The notes: generated by a model from the sequence alone, not told the origin. A DNA stretch of 32,789 bases from Lachnospiraceae bacterium (GCA_029068555.1 JAIECJ010000164.1:1-32789), one strand, 5' to 3'. Positions 22,381 to 32,303 are shown, numbered from the stretch's first letter. Numbers and translations: made by a program.

Positions 22381-25300
22381 ATGAAGCCAGTGAAGCTGAT
22401 TTTGAGTGCGTTTGGACCATATGCAGGGAATACAGAGATTGATTTTGAGCGGCTGGGTGGTCAGGGGCTGTATTTGATTACCGGGGATACCGGCGCGGGA
22501 AAGACGACGATTTTTGATGCGATTGTGTTTGCCCTGTATGGGGAGGCGAGCGGCGATGTGCGCAAGGCAGATATGTTCCGCAGCAAATACGCGAAGGAGG
22601 AAGTGCCTACCTTCGTCACGTTTACCTTTGATTATCGGGGAAAACGTTATCAGGTAAAACGCAATCCTGAGTACCAGCGCCCCAAAGGAAGGGGGACAGG
22701 CTATACTACACAAAAGGCGGAGGCAGAGCTAGTCTATCCTGACAGCAGGACGCCAGTCACGAAATCAAAAGAGGTGACAAGGGCAGTGACCGAGCTGATT
22801 GGTCTGGATCGCAGACAGTTTACCCAGATCGCGATGATTGCGCAGGGAGACTTTCAAAAACTTCTGCTGGCCGGAACAGAGGAGCGGGGGGCTATTTTCC
22901 GGCAGATTTTCAAGACGGGACTGTATCAGACGCTGCAGGGAAAGCTCAAAGATGCGGTAAAGGCACAAGGGGCGGAGTATACGGAATTAAAGCGCAGCAT
23001 CAATCAATATATGGAGAGTATTGTGTGTACACAGGATACGGCCGCTGCGGAAAAAATGCGCCAGCTTCGCAGAGAAAAATTTGACGGCAGGGTCGGCGAG
23101 GGACTGGCACTTTTAAATCAGCTGTGTATTGAGGATGAGGCTGCGTTAAATGCACTGGACAGTCAAATCAGCGCATTGGACAAGCAGATAGAAAGGGAGA
23201 ACCAGCTCATCGGAAATATCCATAAAATTCGGCAGCAGCAGGATGAGCTGGTCAAAAATCAGGAATTACTGGAACAGATGGAGCCTGAAATGCAGCAGTC
23301 AGAGGCATGTTATCTCAAGGCGGAGCAGGATACGGCAGTGTGCGGACAGCTTGCGCTGGAAATCAGGGAACGGCAGAAAAATCTTGAATTGTTTGACAAA
23401 AAAGAGCAAACTGAACGGGCACTTGCCAAAGCGAGACAGTCAGTAAGACAGGAAACAGAACAGAAGCAGGTATTGACGGAACAGAAGCAAATATTGGAAA
23501 CAGCTTTGAAGGCAGATGCAGAAGCGCTGCAGGAGCTTGCTCACGCAGGAGAGGAGAGGGCGCGTCTGGAAAGCAGCCGGGACAGAAACCAGCAGCAGAT
23601 ACAGCTTTTACAGCGACAGAAAATGGGCTGGGAGCGGGAAATAATGCGTCAGCAGGAAACACAGAAAGGTATCGCAAGGGAGCAGAAACGCGCTGCAGAG
23701 CTTGCGGCACAGTTGGCACAGCTGAAGGAACAGACGGCACAACTGGCTGATAGAGATGTCATGCTGTCAGAGACAAGAGAGCAGCAGGAAAGGCTCTCAG
23801 AGCAGGAAAAATTTCTGCGGCATCTGCAAAAAGAGCAGGAGGAAATTCGGGCACAGCTGCGGCAGACTGACGATATCATCAAGGGACTGCAGCGACAGGA
23901 GGGACTGCTGAGCGAGGCGGAAAATCAGCGCAGGGCAGAGCTTGAACGACTGAAGAATGCGGGAGAGCTGGAAATTCAGTGGCAGCACAAAACCGATACG
24001 GCCAAGGAACGGTTTGCAGATTATGAGAAGCAGAGGGATACTTTGTATGCGCTTGCACAGGATGCGGCAGAGCGGGAGAGGGCATATCACGCAGCGCAGG
24101 AGCAGGTTGAAAAACACCAGAGCCGCCAGGCGCTCTGGCGCAGCGAGTGGGAGAATGTGAAGGATGCGGACACCCGCAGCCTGAAACTTGTGCAAGAACA
24201 GAAGGAACTGTCGGAGCAGAAGCAGAATTGCAAGGAACTGACAGAAGGAATCAATGTCTGGGAAAAAATGGAAGATGAGCTGCACACGGCACAGGAGGAA
24301 TACCAGCAGGCGGCAGAGGAGAAGGAGCGTATCGGAGCCGATTACAGAGAGCTGGAGAAGCGCTTTCTGGGTGCACAGGCAGGTATTATAGCGCGTGGAT
24401 TGAAGGAGGGAATGGCATGTCCTGTCTGCGGCGCTACACATCATGAGCGTCTTGCGCCAATGCCTGATGAGGCACCGGAGAAGGAGGCGGTCGAGCGGAG
24501 CAAAGAGCTGCTCACTGAAGCGGAGAGAAAAGCGGAAAGGCTCAGCGTGACGGCAAAGCATTTGAGGTCGCGGATTTCTGAGCAGCGGCAGCGTGTTTTT
24601 GACATGGAAGAAACTATTTTTGGCAGTGGGAACACGGATATAACGATGCAATCCGATTCGCAGCGTATTTCTATTTTGAAAAAACAGCTGACAGAGAAGC
24701 AGCAGCAGCTCGAGGCAAGAGCAAAAGAACTCAGCACTGCGGCTAAAAACACAGAGAAGGAACGGTGCCGCAAACTGGAATTGGACAAACTGATTCGAGA
24801 AGGAGAGTCGATGCAGTCTGAGCTGAATGCCATGTTACAAAAAGAGAACCAGGCTTTTGCGTCAGCGCAGGGCAAGTTTGACGAGAAGCGCTGTCAGTGG
24901 GAGCAGATGCTCTCGGGACTTGGATTGCCGGATGCTGTCCCTTTAACAGATGCTGCCAATGGAGAAGAAAAAGGAATAGCGGACTATCTGAAGCAGAAAC
25001 TGAATGAGTGTAAAGCACAGTTAAAGCAGGCAGAGGCTGATAAGAAGCGTCAGCAAAACCTGATGCATGAAGCAGAGCAGGGAGAGGTTCAAAAGCGGAA
25101 ACTGCAGGAACAAATAAGTGAACAGACAACACAGCGGGCGGATCGCACAGGGCAGGATCGGAGGCTGCAGGGTCAAATAGAAGCGGAAGTGATAAAGGCT
25201 CAAAAGTTGTGCGGGGAAGCGGCTGCACATCTGGCGCAGATAAAGGCGCCGGAGACAAAGGAAACACAGAAAGGGCAGCCTGCAGAACACATGAAGGATG

Positions 25301-26748
25301 TAAGCATGACAGACAAGGCGGTGCTTTCTGTGCTCAAAGAATATCAGAACATGCTCACCGAATGTGCCGAAATGCTGTCAAAATCCATTTCATTCCGCAG
25401 GCAGCTGGAAACACAGCTGTGTGAGACAGAGGAAAATGCAGCATCATGCACTGCCATTCTTGCCAAATTAGAAAAAGAGCTGGAAGCGATTAAAAGTCTG
25501 AAAAAAGAGAAGGCAGAACAGCTTTTTGAAAGTCTGTGTGAACACGATCCAGGGCTGAATGAGACCTGTCCAATACCCGCTGATATTTCGGAGGCCGCAC
25601 TTCGGGATCATTCAGGCGGCATTGAACGGCAACTGGAATATCAACTGGACACTTTGATGGGGGCGCTCGAGCAAAACCGTGAGAAGCTGCTGAGAAAGCA
25701 GACATTGGAACAGAAGATTCCAGAGACAGAGGAAAAAATCAAAGCGCTTATTCAGGAAATTCAGAAGGCAGAGGTTTCCCTGACAAAACAGAATGCGGAA
25801 TGTGATAATATGGCAGAAGTGATTGACAGTTTGCAGAAGCAGCTGGGAACCGATCCGAAGGAGATAGTAGAGCAGCAGATTCAGACATTGATTGACCGTC
25901 GGCAGGAAATAGAGGAAGCATTTAAGACCGCAAAGGATCAGTATGAAGCATACAAAACCCGCAGGGAAAAGCTGGGTGCAGCAGTGGAAACGCTAAAAAA
26001 ACAGCTCGAGGCTGCAGGTGAGGAGGCAGAGCTGCGAAAGGAGGATGTGATTGCGCGGCGCGAGGCATGGCAGCAGGACAAAAAGGCGCGGAATGAGCAG
26101 CGTGACCAGAAGAACAAGGCTGTTTCCACCAATCGGGATATTTATGAAAAAGTTACGTCCAAGCAGGAGGATATTCTGTCCGTTGAAAAAAAATATATCT
26201 GGATGAAGGCGCTGTCCGACACCGCAAATGGAATGCTCACTGGCAAACAGAAGGTAGAGCTTGAAACATATATCCAGATGACTTACTTTGACCGCATACT
26301 GCGGCGCGCGAATCTGCGGCTTATGACGATGAGCAGCGGGCAGTATGAGCTAAAGCGCGAGACAGACAGCGAAAACCGCAGGGAAAAGGCTGGATTGGAG
26401 CTGGCTGTCATCGACCATTACAACGCAACGGAGCGCAGCGTAAAGACCCTGTCCGGCGGAGAGACGTTTGAGGCATCCCTGTCACTCGCACTTGGTCTGT
26501 CAGATGAAATCCAGTCCTACACAGGAGGCATCCAGATGGATTCTATGTTTGTAGATGAAGGCTTCGGATCGCTGGATGAGGAAGCGCTTGCGCAGGCAAT
26601 GAAAGCGCTGATCCACCTGACGGAGGGCAATCGTCTGGTTGGTGTGATTTCGCACGTTTCGGAATTAAAGGATCAGATTGAACGGAAACTTATCGTCACC
26701 AAGGACCGCGGAAAGGACGGTGTGAGCAGCAGCGTGAGAGTGGAGTGA
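22381..26748 (+). CDS. sbcC: Exonuclease subunit SbcC (Rad50-like), unusually long
   Basis: SMC/Rad50-type ATPase that regulates and extends the SbcD nuclease. Walker A GDTGAGKTT is at residues 35-43. A very long Gln/Glu-rich coiled coil follows, broken by a zinc hook CPVCGATHHE with Cys680 and Cys683, near the middle of the protein. A second coiled coil leads to the ABC signature LSGGETFEASLSLALGLSD and Walker B SMFVDEGFGSLDEE at the C-terminal end. At 1455 residues it is roughly 400 longer than E. coli SbcC, all in the coiled coils, which would give longer arms. The frame is intact throughout. The start ATG at 22381 follows AAGGGAGAAGG. Confidence 0.95.
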   Translation: MKPVKLILSAFGPYAGNTEIDFERLGGQGLYLITGDTGAGKTTIFDAIVFALYGEASGDVRKADMFRSKYAKEEVPTFVTFTFDYRGKRYQVKRNPEYQRPKGRGTGYTTQKAEAELVYPDSRTPVTKSKEVTRAVTELIGLDRRQFTQIAMIAQGDFQKLLLAGTEERGAIFRQIFKTGLYQTLQGKLKDAVKAQGAEYTELKRSINQYMESIVCTQDTAAAEKMRQLRREKFDGRVGEGLALLNQLCIEDEAALNALDSQISALDKQIERENQLIGNIHKIRQQQDELVKNQELLEQMEPEMQQSEACYLKAEQDTAVCGQLALEIRERQKNLELFDKKEQTERALAKARQSVRQETEQKQVLTEQKQILETALKADAEALQELAHAGEERARLESSRDRNQQQIQLLQRQKMGWEREIMRQQETQKGIAREQKRAAELAAQLAQLKEQTAQLADRDVMLSETREQQERLSEQEKFLRHLQKEQEEIRAQLRQTDDIIKGLQRQEGLLSEAENQRRAELERLKNAGELEIQWQHKTDTAKERFADYEKQRDTLYALAQDAAERERAYHAAQEQVEKHQSRQALWRSEWENVKDADTRSLKLVQEQKELSEQKQNCKELTEGINVWEKMEDELHTAQEEYQQAAEEKERIGADYRELEKRFLGAQAGIIARGLKEGMACPVCGATHHERLAPMPDEAPEKEAVERSKELLTEAERKAERLSVTAKHLRSRISEQRQRVFDMEETIFGSGNTDITMQSDSQRISILKKQLTEKQQQLEARAKELSTAAKNTEKERCRKLELDKLIREGESMQSELNAMLQKENQAFASAQGKFDEKRCQWEQMLSGLGLPDAVPLTDAANGEEKGIADYLKQKLNECKAQLKQAEADKKRQQNLMHEAEQGEVQKRKLQEQISEQTTQRADRTGQDRRLQGQIEAEVIKAQKLCGEAAAHLAQIKAPETKETQKGQPAEHMKDVSMTDKAVLSVLKEYQNMLTECAEMLSKSISFRRQLETQLCETEENAASCTAILAKLEKELEAIKSLKKEKAEQLFESLCEHDPGLNETCPIPADISEAALRDHSGGIERQLEYQLDTLMGALEQNREKLLRKQTLEQKIPETEEKIKALIQEIQKAEVSLTKQNAECDNMAEVIDSLQKQLGTDPKEIVEQQIQTLIDRRQEIEEAFKTAKDQYEAYKTRREKLGAAVETLKKQLEAAGEEAELRKEDVIARREAWQQDKKARNEQRDQKNKAVSTNRDIYEKVTSKQEDILSVEKKYIWMKALSDTANGMLTGKQKVELETYIQMTYFDRILRRANLRLMTMSSGQYELKRETDSENRREKAGLELAVIDHYNATERSVKTLSGGETFEASLSLALGLSDEIQSYTGGIQMDSMFVDEGFGSLDEEALAQAMKALIHLTEGNRLVGVISHVSELKDQIERKLIVTKDRGKDGVSSSVRVE

Positions 26749-26839
26749 ACGGTGATATATTACAAAAGCCGTTTTGAAAGCTCTGTGTATTAACCATTTG
26801 AATACGCCTGTCCGTAGAATTGAAACATGCTCCAAATAT

Positions 26840-26868
26840 TTGACATTTGACCTTAATCGCCTTATGAT
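26840..26868 (+). promoter_or_regulatory. Promoter of argC
   Basis: TTGACA (26840-26845), an exact 17-nt spacer and TATGAT (26863-26868) form a near-consensus SigA promoter. A short hairpin GAACCC-ACATA-GGGTTC (26888-26904) lies in the leader before the AGAGGAGAA site. No clear ARG box was found here. Confidence 0.75.
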
Positions 26869-26924
26869 AGTTTATGATGAATACAGGGAACCCACATAGG
26901 GTTCAGGGAAAGAGGAGAATCTAA

Positions 26925-27869
26925 ATGAAGAAGGTTTTTATTGATGGAAGTGAAGGGACAACAGGACTGCGCATTTTTGAGCGGTTTGAAGGAAGGGATG
27001 ACATTGAAGTCTTGAAAATTCCTTCAGAGCTGCGCAAAGACTCTGCGGAAATCAGAAAATATATCAACGCTTCGGACATTACATTCCTCTGCCTGCCGGA
27101 CGCGGCGGCGCGGGAGGCGGTGGCGATGGTTGAGAATGACAATACTATTATCATTGACACTTCGACCGCACACCGGACAGAGCCAGGATGGGCATACGGC
27201 TATCCCGAGCTTTCCAAAGCGCATCGCGATGCTATTAGAACGGGAAAGCGCATTGCGGTTCCGGGCTGCTATGCGACGGGATTTATTACGATTGTCTATC
27301 CGATGGTGGCGGAGGGAATCCTGCCGAAAGACTATCCGGTTGCAGCATTTGCCATGTCGGGCTACAGCGGGGCAGGCAAGAAAACGATTGCGGTATACGA
27401 GGCGGAAGGACGCGACCGGGAACTTGACGCGCCGAGAGAGTACGCGCTGAACCAGAATCACAAGCATTTGAAGGAGATGCAGGCGGTTACGGGGCTTGAC
27501 AAAATGCCGCTGTTCTCACCGCTCATCTGTGACTACTACAGCGGCATGGTGGTGACGCTGCAGTTTTACACAGATCTGTTGAAGGACAAGCCGATGCCGG
27601 AGGAGGTGCACACGATGTTTGCAAAGTATTTCGAAGGGGAGCAGTTTGTGAAGGTGATGCCATTTGGCAAGGAAGCTGATTACAATGGTTTTCTGGCAGG
27701 CAATACATGTTGCGGCTGGGACGGTATCGAACTCTATGTGACGGGAAATGAGGACAGGCTGCTTGTCAGCACGCGCTTTGACAATCTCGGAAAGGGTGCG
27801 TCAGGTGCGGCAGTGCAGTGTCTCAATATCATACTTGGCTGTGATGAAAACAAGGGGCTAAACATATGA
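26925..27869 (+). CDS. argC: N-acetyl-gamma-glutamyl-phosphate reductase, type 2
   Basis: NADPH-dependent reductase that turns N-acetylglutamyl phosphate into the semialdehyde used by ArgD. The 314-residue length and FIDGSEGTTGLRIFERF start (N-terminal Rossmann loop GSEGTTG) identify the shorter type 2 form. The catalytic Cys115 lies in AVPGCYATGF, and a His-rich LNQNHKHLKEM segment follows about 60 residues later. It is separated from argJ-argB-argD by about 8 kb, unlike the common argCJBD order. Its stop overlaps the next ATG (ATGA), coupling it to an rRNA methyltransferase gene. Confidence 0.96.
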   Translation: MKKVFIDGSEGTTGLRIFERFEGRDDIEVLKIPSELRKDSAEIRKYINASDITFLCLPDAAAREAVAMVENDNTIIIDTSTAHRTEPGWAYGYPELSKAHRDAIRTGKRIAVPGCYATGFITIVYPMVAEGILPKDYPVAAFAMSGYSGAGKKTIAVYEAEGRDRELDAPREYALNQNHKHLKEMQAVTGLDKMPLFSPLICDYYSGMVVTLQFYTDLLKDKPMPEEVHTMFAKYFEGEQFVKVMPFGKEADYNGFLAGNTCCGWDGIELYVTGNEDRLLVSTRFDNLGKGASGAAVQCLNIILGCDENKGLNI

Positions 27870-29350
27870 TACAGTTACCACAGGATTTTATGGATAGGAT
27901 GCAGGATATGCTTAAGGATGCATATCCTGCTTTCCTGCGGAGTTATGCGGAATGCAGGTTGCAGGCGCTTCGTGTGAATGCGTTAAAGGGCACGAGAGAG
28001 ACGTTTTTGGAGAAAGCGCCATTCTCTGATTTAAGAAGGGTTCCATGGGAGGAAAATGGATTTTATTACGATGGAAGCAGCGATTGTGCACCCGGAAAGC
28101 ACCCGTTTCATCAGGCAGGAGTGTATTACATACAGGAGCCAAGCGCAATGGCGCCTGCAGCGTATCTGGAAGCAGTGCCTGGGGAGCGTGTCCTTGATTT
28201 GTGTGCCGCGCCAGGCGGAAAGACGACACAGATTGCTTCCTATATGCAGAATCAGGGGTTTCTCGTCTGCAATGAGATACATTCGGCTCGGGCGAAGATC
28301 CTCTCGGAAAATGTAGAGCGCATGGGAATACGTAATGCCCTTGTCACTAATGAGACACCCCAGCGTCTTGCAGAGTTGTTTGGCGATTATTTTGACCGCA
28401 TTTTAGTGGATGCGCCCTGTTCCGGCGAGGGGATGTTTCGAAAAAATGAGGAAGCGTGCAGTGAGTGGAGCCTGGAGAATGTACAGCTCTGTGCAGACAG
28501 GCAGGATGAAATACTTGACTGTGCGGACAGAATGCTGCGCCCCGGCGGGCGGTTGGTGTACGCGACCTGCACTTTTGCGCCAGCTGAGAACGAGGGGAGT
28601 ATTGCGCGGTTTCTGGAACGCCATCCGGAATATCAGATTCTGGAAGTCAAAAAATATGATGGCATGTCAGCGGGCACTGCGGCGTGGGCGAACTATAAAG
28701 CGGATAGTCCCGACGGCGGTATGACTGCGGAACATGAAGTGCGTTGCCATGACAGTGTCAGGACTGTTGTAGACAGGAAGATAAGCTGTCGGACTGGCTT
28801 AAAGAATACGATACGATTGTTTCCACATCTGGTTCAGGGTGAGGGGCATTATGTTGCTGTGCTTCAGAAGAACGGAGAAGTGCCGGACGGATATCAGGGT
28901 TTTCTGGCAAATGGCTTGCAAAAGGGTATCAATGCAAAAGATGTAAAAGAGTTTTTGCAGTTTCAACAGGAATCTTTGCAAATGGATTTGCTGGAAAACA
29001 CACAAGATCGTCTGCTTAGATTCGGTGAGCAGCTTTATCTGATGCCGGAGTGTATGCCGTCCATAAGCAAACTTAAGGTATTGCGTGCGGGGTTGCATCT
29101 TGGTACATTGAAAAAGAACCGTTTTGAACCATCTCATGCGCTGGCGCTCGCGTTGAAGAAAGAGGATGTAAAGCGGTCAATGGAGCTGGATGATGACGAA
29201 AAAGCAAACGCATATCTGGAGGGAATGACATTGAATTATGTGGGTGAGAAAGGGTGGTATCTGATGACTTATAGGGGGTACAGCATTGGCTGGGGGAAGC
29301 TTGCCGGACAGGTTATGAAGAACCATTATCCGAAAGGACTAAGAAAATAA
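27866..29350 (+). CDS. rsmF: RsmF-like rRNA (cytosine-C5) methyltransferase
   Basis: SAM-dependent methyltransferase of the NOL1/NOP2/Sun family, expected to make 5-methylcytosine in 16S rRNA. The SAM loop LDLCAAPGGKTTQIA is near residue 110, motif IV VDAPCSGEGMFRKNEE near 180 carries one catalytic Cys, and VYATCTFAPAENEG near 230 carries the other. The C-terminal third (about 380-494), with a GWYLMTYRGYSIGWGKLAGQ ending, matches the PUA-like tail of RsmF rather than RsmB. The length of 494 agrees. Start overlaps the argC stop by four bases. The next gene begins right after its stop. Confidence 0.9.
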   Translation: MIQLPQDFMDRMQDMLKDAYPAFLRSYAECRLQALRVNALKGTRETFLEKAPFSDLRRVPWEENGFYYDGSSDCAPGKHPFHQAGVYYIQEPSAMAPAAYLEAVPGERVLDLCAAPGGKTTQIASYMQNQGFLVCNEIHSARAKILSENVERMGIRNALVTNETPQRLAELFGDYFDRILVDAPCSGEGMFRKNEEACSEWSLENVQLCADRQDEILDCADRMLRPGGRLVYATCTFAPAENEGSIARFLERHPEYQILEVKKYDGMSAGTAAWANYKADSPDGGMTAEHEVRCHDSVRTVVDRKISCRTGLKNTIRLFPHLVQGEGHYVAVLQKNGEVPDGYQGFLANGLQKGINAKDVKEFLQFQQESLQMDLLENTQDRLLRFGEQLYLMPECMPSISKLKVLRAGLHLGTLKKNRFEPSHALALALKKEDVKRSMELDDDEKANAYLEGMTLNYVGEKGWYLMTYRGYSIGWGKLAGQVMKNHYPKGLRK

Positions 29351-30730
29351 ATGAAAACTTCAAGAACCGCATTAAATCTTACGGAGGGCAGACCCGTTAA
29401 GCTGATTTTGCTGTTTGCCATTCCGGTTTTTCTGGGAAATCTGTTTCAGATTTTGTACAGTCTTGTAGATACGAAGATTGTGGGGAGCATTTTAGGGGAG
29501 GAAGCGCTTGCTGCTGTAGGTTCCGTGTCCATTCTGTATACACTGTTAACAGGATTTTTTAATGGATTAAGCCTTGGTTTCAGTGTGGTAACCGCACGTT
29601 TTTACGGAAGCGGCGAGGAGAAGGCGTTAAAGAGAACTGTTGCCGGATCCATAGTGCTTGGTTTTCTTACAGCAGCTGTCATTATCACTTTCGTTGCTGT
29701 ATTTTTGCGGCCGATACTTGTGCTTTTAAATGTACCGCAGCAGCAGCTTGAAATGGCACTGTCATATATTACCCTGCTTGTGTGCGGGATGTTTGTGACG
29801 CTGGCATATAATCTCTGTGCAAACACGCTTCGGGCAATCGGGGATTCGATCACGCCGCTGATATTTCTGATTATTGCGGCATTTACAAATGTCGTGCTTG
29901 ATTATGTGTTTATTCTGGTCTTTGGCATGGGCGTAATGGGAGCTGCCGCGGCAACGCTTGTATCTCAGTTTTTATCGGTTGTCCTCTGCCTTGTGCGGAT
30001 ATATAGAGGATTTCCGATTCTACACATTGCAAAGGAGGACTTCGCACTCCCGAAAAGCCGGATGATCGCATTGTATGAGAGCGGTCTGTCCATGGGGCTG
30101 ATGTCAAGTCTCGTTAATTTGGGTTCGCTGGTGCTGCAGAGCGGTATTAACCAGCTTGGGACAAATATCATTGTAGCGCACACTGCGGCGCGCAAGGTAT
30201 TTGAGATATGGGGGCTGCCCGTGAGCGTGCTTGGGTCTTCCATGGCAACATACTGCGGACAGAATTATGGCGCAGGCAGATATGACAGGATTCGTCAGGG
30301 AATAAAGGATGCATTGTTTTTAGGTGCTGTGTGGGACATTTTTATCATTATTCTTGCGCATACGGTTTCGCCATACCTGATTCGGTTTATCGCAAGCTCT
30401 GACAATGAGGAAATTGTGTACTGGGGAACGACTTATCTCAGGGTGGATATGTCATTTCTGCTTGTGTGTCTGTTTATCATTATCCTGAGAAACTGTATGC
30501 AGGGATTTGGAGATTACAGGACGCCGATTGTTTCAAGCTTTATCGAGCTTGTGGGAAAGTTGGTGTTTACGTTTGTGTTTGTGAGACTGTTTGGTTACTG
30601 GGGTATTATATGGACGGAACCGGTGGTATGGTTTTTGATGGTCATTCCGCTGATAACAAAGACACTGAAAAATCCGATTATCAGGAAAGACGGGGCTGTT
30701 GAAATTACCAGACAGAAAAAAAGGGGATAG
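29351..30730 (+). CDS. MATE family efflux transporter, first of tandem pair
   Basis: Multidrug and toxin extrusion exporter in the cytoplasmic membrane, 459 residues with about 12 helices. MATE hallmarks are LFQILYSLVDTKIVGSILGEEALAAVGS near residue 25 (read in parts), NTLRAIGDSITPL near 160 and the second-half repeat WGLPVSVLGSSMATYCGQNYGAGR. It begins immediately after the stop of the methyltransferase gene, with an overlapping ribosome binding site (AAGGACTAAGAAAATAA), so it is cotranscribed. The substrate is not predictable. It is about as similar to the next gene as expected for paralogues with different substrates. Confidence 0.92.
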   Translation: MKTSRTALNLTEGRPVKLILLFAIPVFLGNLFQILYSLVDTKIVGSILGEEALAAVGSVSILYTLLTGFFNGLSLGFSVVTARFYGSGEEKALKRTVAGSIVLGFLTAAVIITFVAVFLRPILVLLNVPQQQLEMALSYITLLVCGMFVTLAYNLCANTLRAIGDSITPLIFLIIAAFTNVVLDYVFILVFGMGVMGAAAATLVSQFLSVVLCLVRIYRGFPILHIAKEDFALPKSRMIALYESGLSMGLMSSLVNLGSLVLQSGINQLGTNIIVAHTAARKVFEIWGLPVSVLGSSMATYCGQNYGAGRYDRIRQGIKDALFLGAVWDIFIIILAHTVSPYLIRFIASSDNEEIVYWGTTYLRVDMSFLLVCLFIIILRNCMQGFGDYRTPIVSSFIELVGKLVFTFVFVRLFGYWGIIWTEPVVWFLMVIPLITKTLKNPIIRKDGAVEITRQKKRG

Positions 30731-30737
30731 GGTCGAA

Positions 30738-32099
30738 ATGAATAAGAAATATGAAATTGACATGTGCAGCGGATCGGTATTTCAAAAAATGCTTGTTTTT
30801 GCGCTGCCATTGATGTGCTCAAGCATTCTGCAGCTGCTGTTTAATGCGGCGGATATTGTTGTTGTGGGGCGCTTTGCGGGTGACAATGCCCTGGCAGCTG
30901 TTGGTTCTAACACGGCGCTGATTAATCTGCTGACGAATATTTTTGTCGGATTGTCTGTGGGAAGCAATGTACTCACGGCACAGTATTATGGGGCAAAACG
31001 AGAGAGGGATCTCAAAGAGACCGTGCACACGTCAATGCTGCTCAGCCTGTACAGCGGTCTGCTGCTTACTTTGATTGGCTTTGTCGGGGCGCGCAGGCTT
31101 TTGGAACTGATGCAGGCACCGCCGGAAGTCCTGGATCTTGCAGTTTTGTATCTTAGGATTTATTTCCTCGGCATGGCGTCTATGATGGTGTACAACTTTG
31201 GAAGCTCGATACTGCGTGCAATTGGTGATACCAAGAGACCGCTGTATTATCTGCTTGGAGCTGGTGTTGTAAATGTGGTGCTAAATTTGTTCTTTGTCAT
31301 TATTTGTCATATGGGGGTTGCGGGTGTCGCTATGGCAACGGTCATTTCTCAGACAATATCCGCAGCACTGGTGGTACGCTGTATGATAAAAGAGCAAGGA
31401 GGAATTCATCTTGAGTTGAGGGAGCTTGCCATTTCGAGGGAAAAGCTGGCTAAGATTATGCGCATCGGTCTTCCGGCTGGATTTCAGGGAACGGTATTCT
31501 CCCTGTCAAATGTTGTCATCCAGTCAGCAGTCAACTCTTTTGGAAACATTGCTGTTGCAGGAAATTCAGCCGCCGCCAACATTGAGGGATTTGTATATAT
31601 GGCGATGAATGCGTTTTATCAGGCAACGATATCGTTTACAAGTCAGAACTATGGTGCCAGGCAGTACAGGCGGATTTACAAAATTTTGTTTGCCGGGGAA
31701 CTTTATGTGATTGCGACAGGCGTTTTGCTTGGAAATCTGGCAGTCTTTTTCGGTGATACGCTGCTTGGCATTTATTCGCCCAGCGCGGAGGTTGTCATTG
31801 CTGGAATGGAACGACTGCGGATTATATGTACCTTATATGCCTTGTGCGGCGTGATGGATGTGTTAGTGGGGGCGCTTCGGGGAATCGGGTATTCCATTAT
31901 TCCGATGATTGTGTCCCTGTTAGGCGCCTGCGGGCTGCGGCTTGTGTGGATTGCGACGGTATTTCAGATACCGGAGTATCACAGCCTGACAACGGTATAC
32001 TTATCCTATCCGATTACGTGGACGATCACGCTCGCTGTACATGCGGTTACGTTTGCAGTGGCAGCGCATAAGGTACTGCGGGAACAGCCTGTTTCCTAG
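30738..32099 (+). CDS. MATE family efflux transporter, second of tandem pair; stop codon in a repeat
   Basis: Second exporter, 453 residues, about 12 helices. Family segments are LQLLFNAADIVVVGRFAGDN near 37, GSSILRAIGDTKRPLYY near 155 and FTSQNYGARQYRRI in the second half. The start at 30738 is chosen over 30699 because AGGGG and TAGGG lie 8-17 bases upstream and the longer form overlaps the previous gene. The stop TAG (32097-32099) is the first three bases of a MITE-like repeat, so the original C terminus may have differed slightly. Current end QPVS is plausible for the family. Confidence 0.9.
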   Translation: MNKKYEIDMCSGSVFQKMLVFALPLMCSSILQLLFNAADIVVVGRFAGDNALAAVGSNTALINLLTNIFVGLSVGSNVLTAQYYGAKRERDLKETVHTSMLLSLYSGLLLTLIGFVGARRLLELMQAPPEVLDLAVLYLRIYFLGMASMMVYNFGSSILRAIGDTKRPLYYLLGAGVVNVVLNLFFVIICHMGVAGVAMATVISQTISAALVVRCMIKEQGGIHLELRELAISREKLAKIMRIGLPAGFQGTVFSLSNVVIQSAVNSFGNIAVAGNSAAANIEGFVYMAMNAFYQATISFTSQNYGARQYRRIYKILFAGELYVIATGVLLGNLAVFFGDTLLGIYSPSAEVVIAGMERLRIICTLYALCGVMDVLVGALRGIGYSIIPMIVSLLGACGLRLVWIATVFQIPEYHSLTTVYLSYPITWTITLAVHAVTFAVAAHKVLREQPVS

Positions 32100-32303
32100 A
32101 GCGTGTTTGAAAAATCATTCCTGCCACCTGCATAACGACGCCAAAGCGTCGTATTCACCACTTTGCGTGATATTTGCACCAAATTCAGTCACCGTAAGGC
32201 ACTGCCCTTTATGCCTTTGACCGCTACGCCGCCTTCATTTGGCACAAATCTCCCACAAACTGTGACACACATCTGGCAGAAAGCATTTTTCAAACACGTT
32301 CTG
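32097..32303 (+). mobile_element. MITE-like repeat, copy 3 of the full-length set (207 bp)
   Basis: The left end TAGAGCGTGTTTGAAAAAT is intact, and the internal ACGACGC/GCGTCGT stem has a CAAA loop. The right terminus is mutated, reading ACACGTTCTG instead of ACACGCTCTA, so this copy is probably older or immobile. It provides the stop codon of the MATE gene. Confidence 0.88.
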
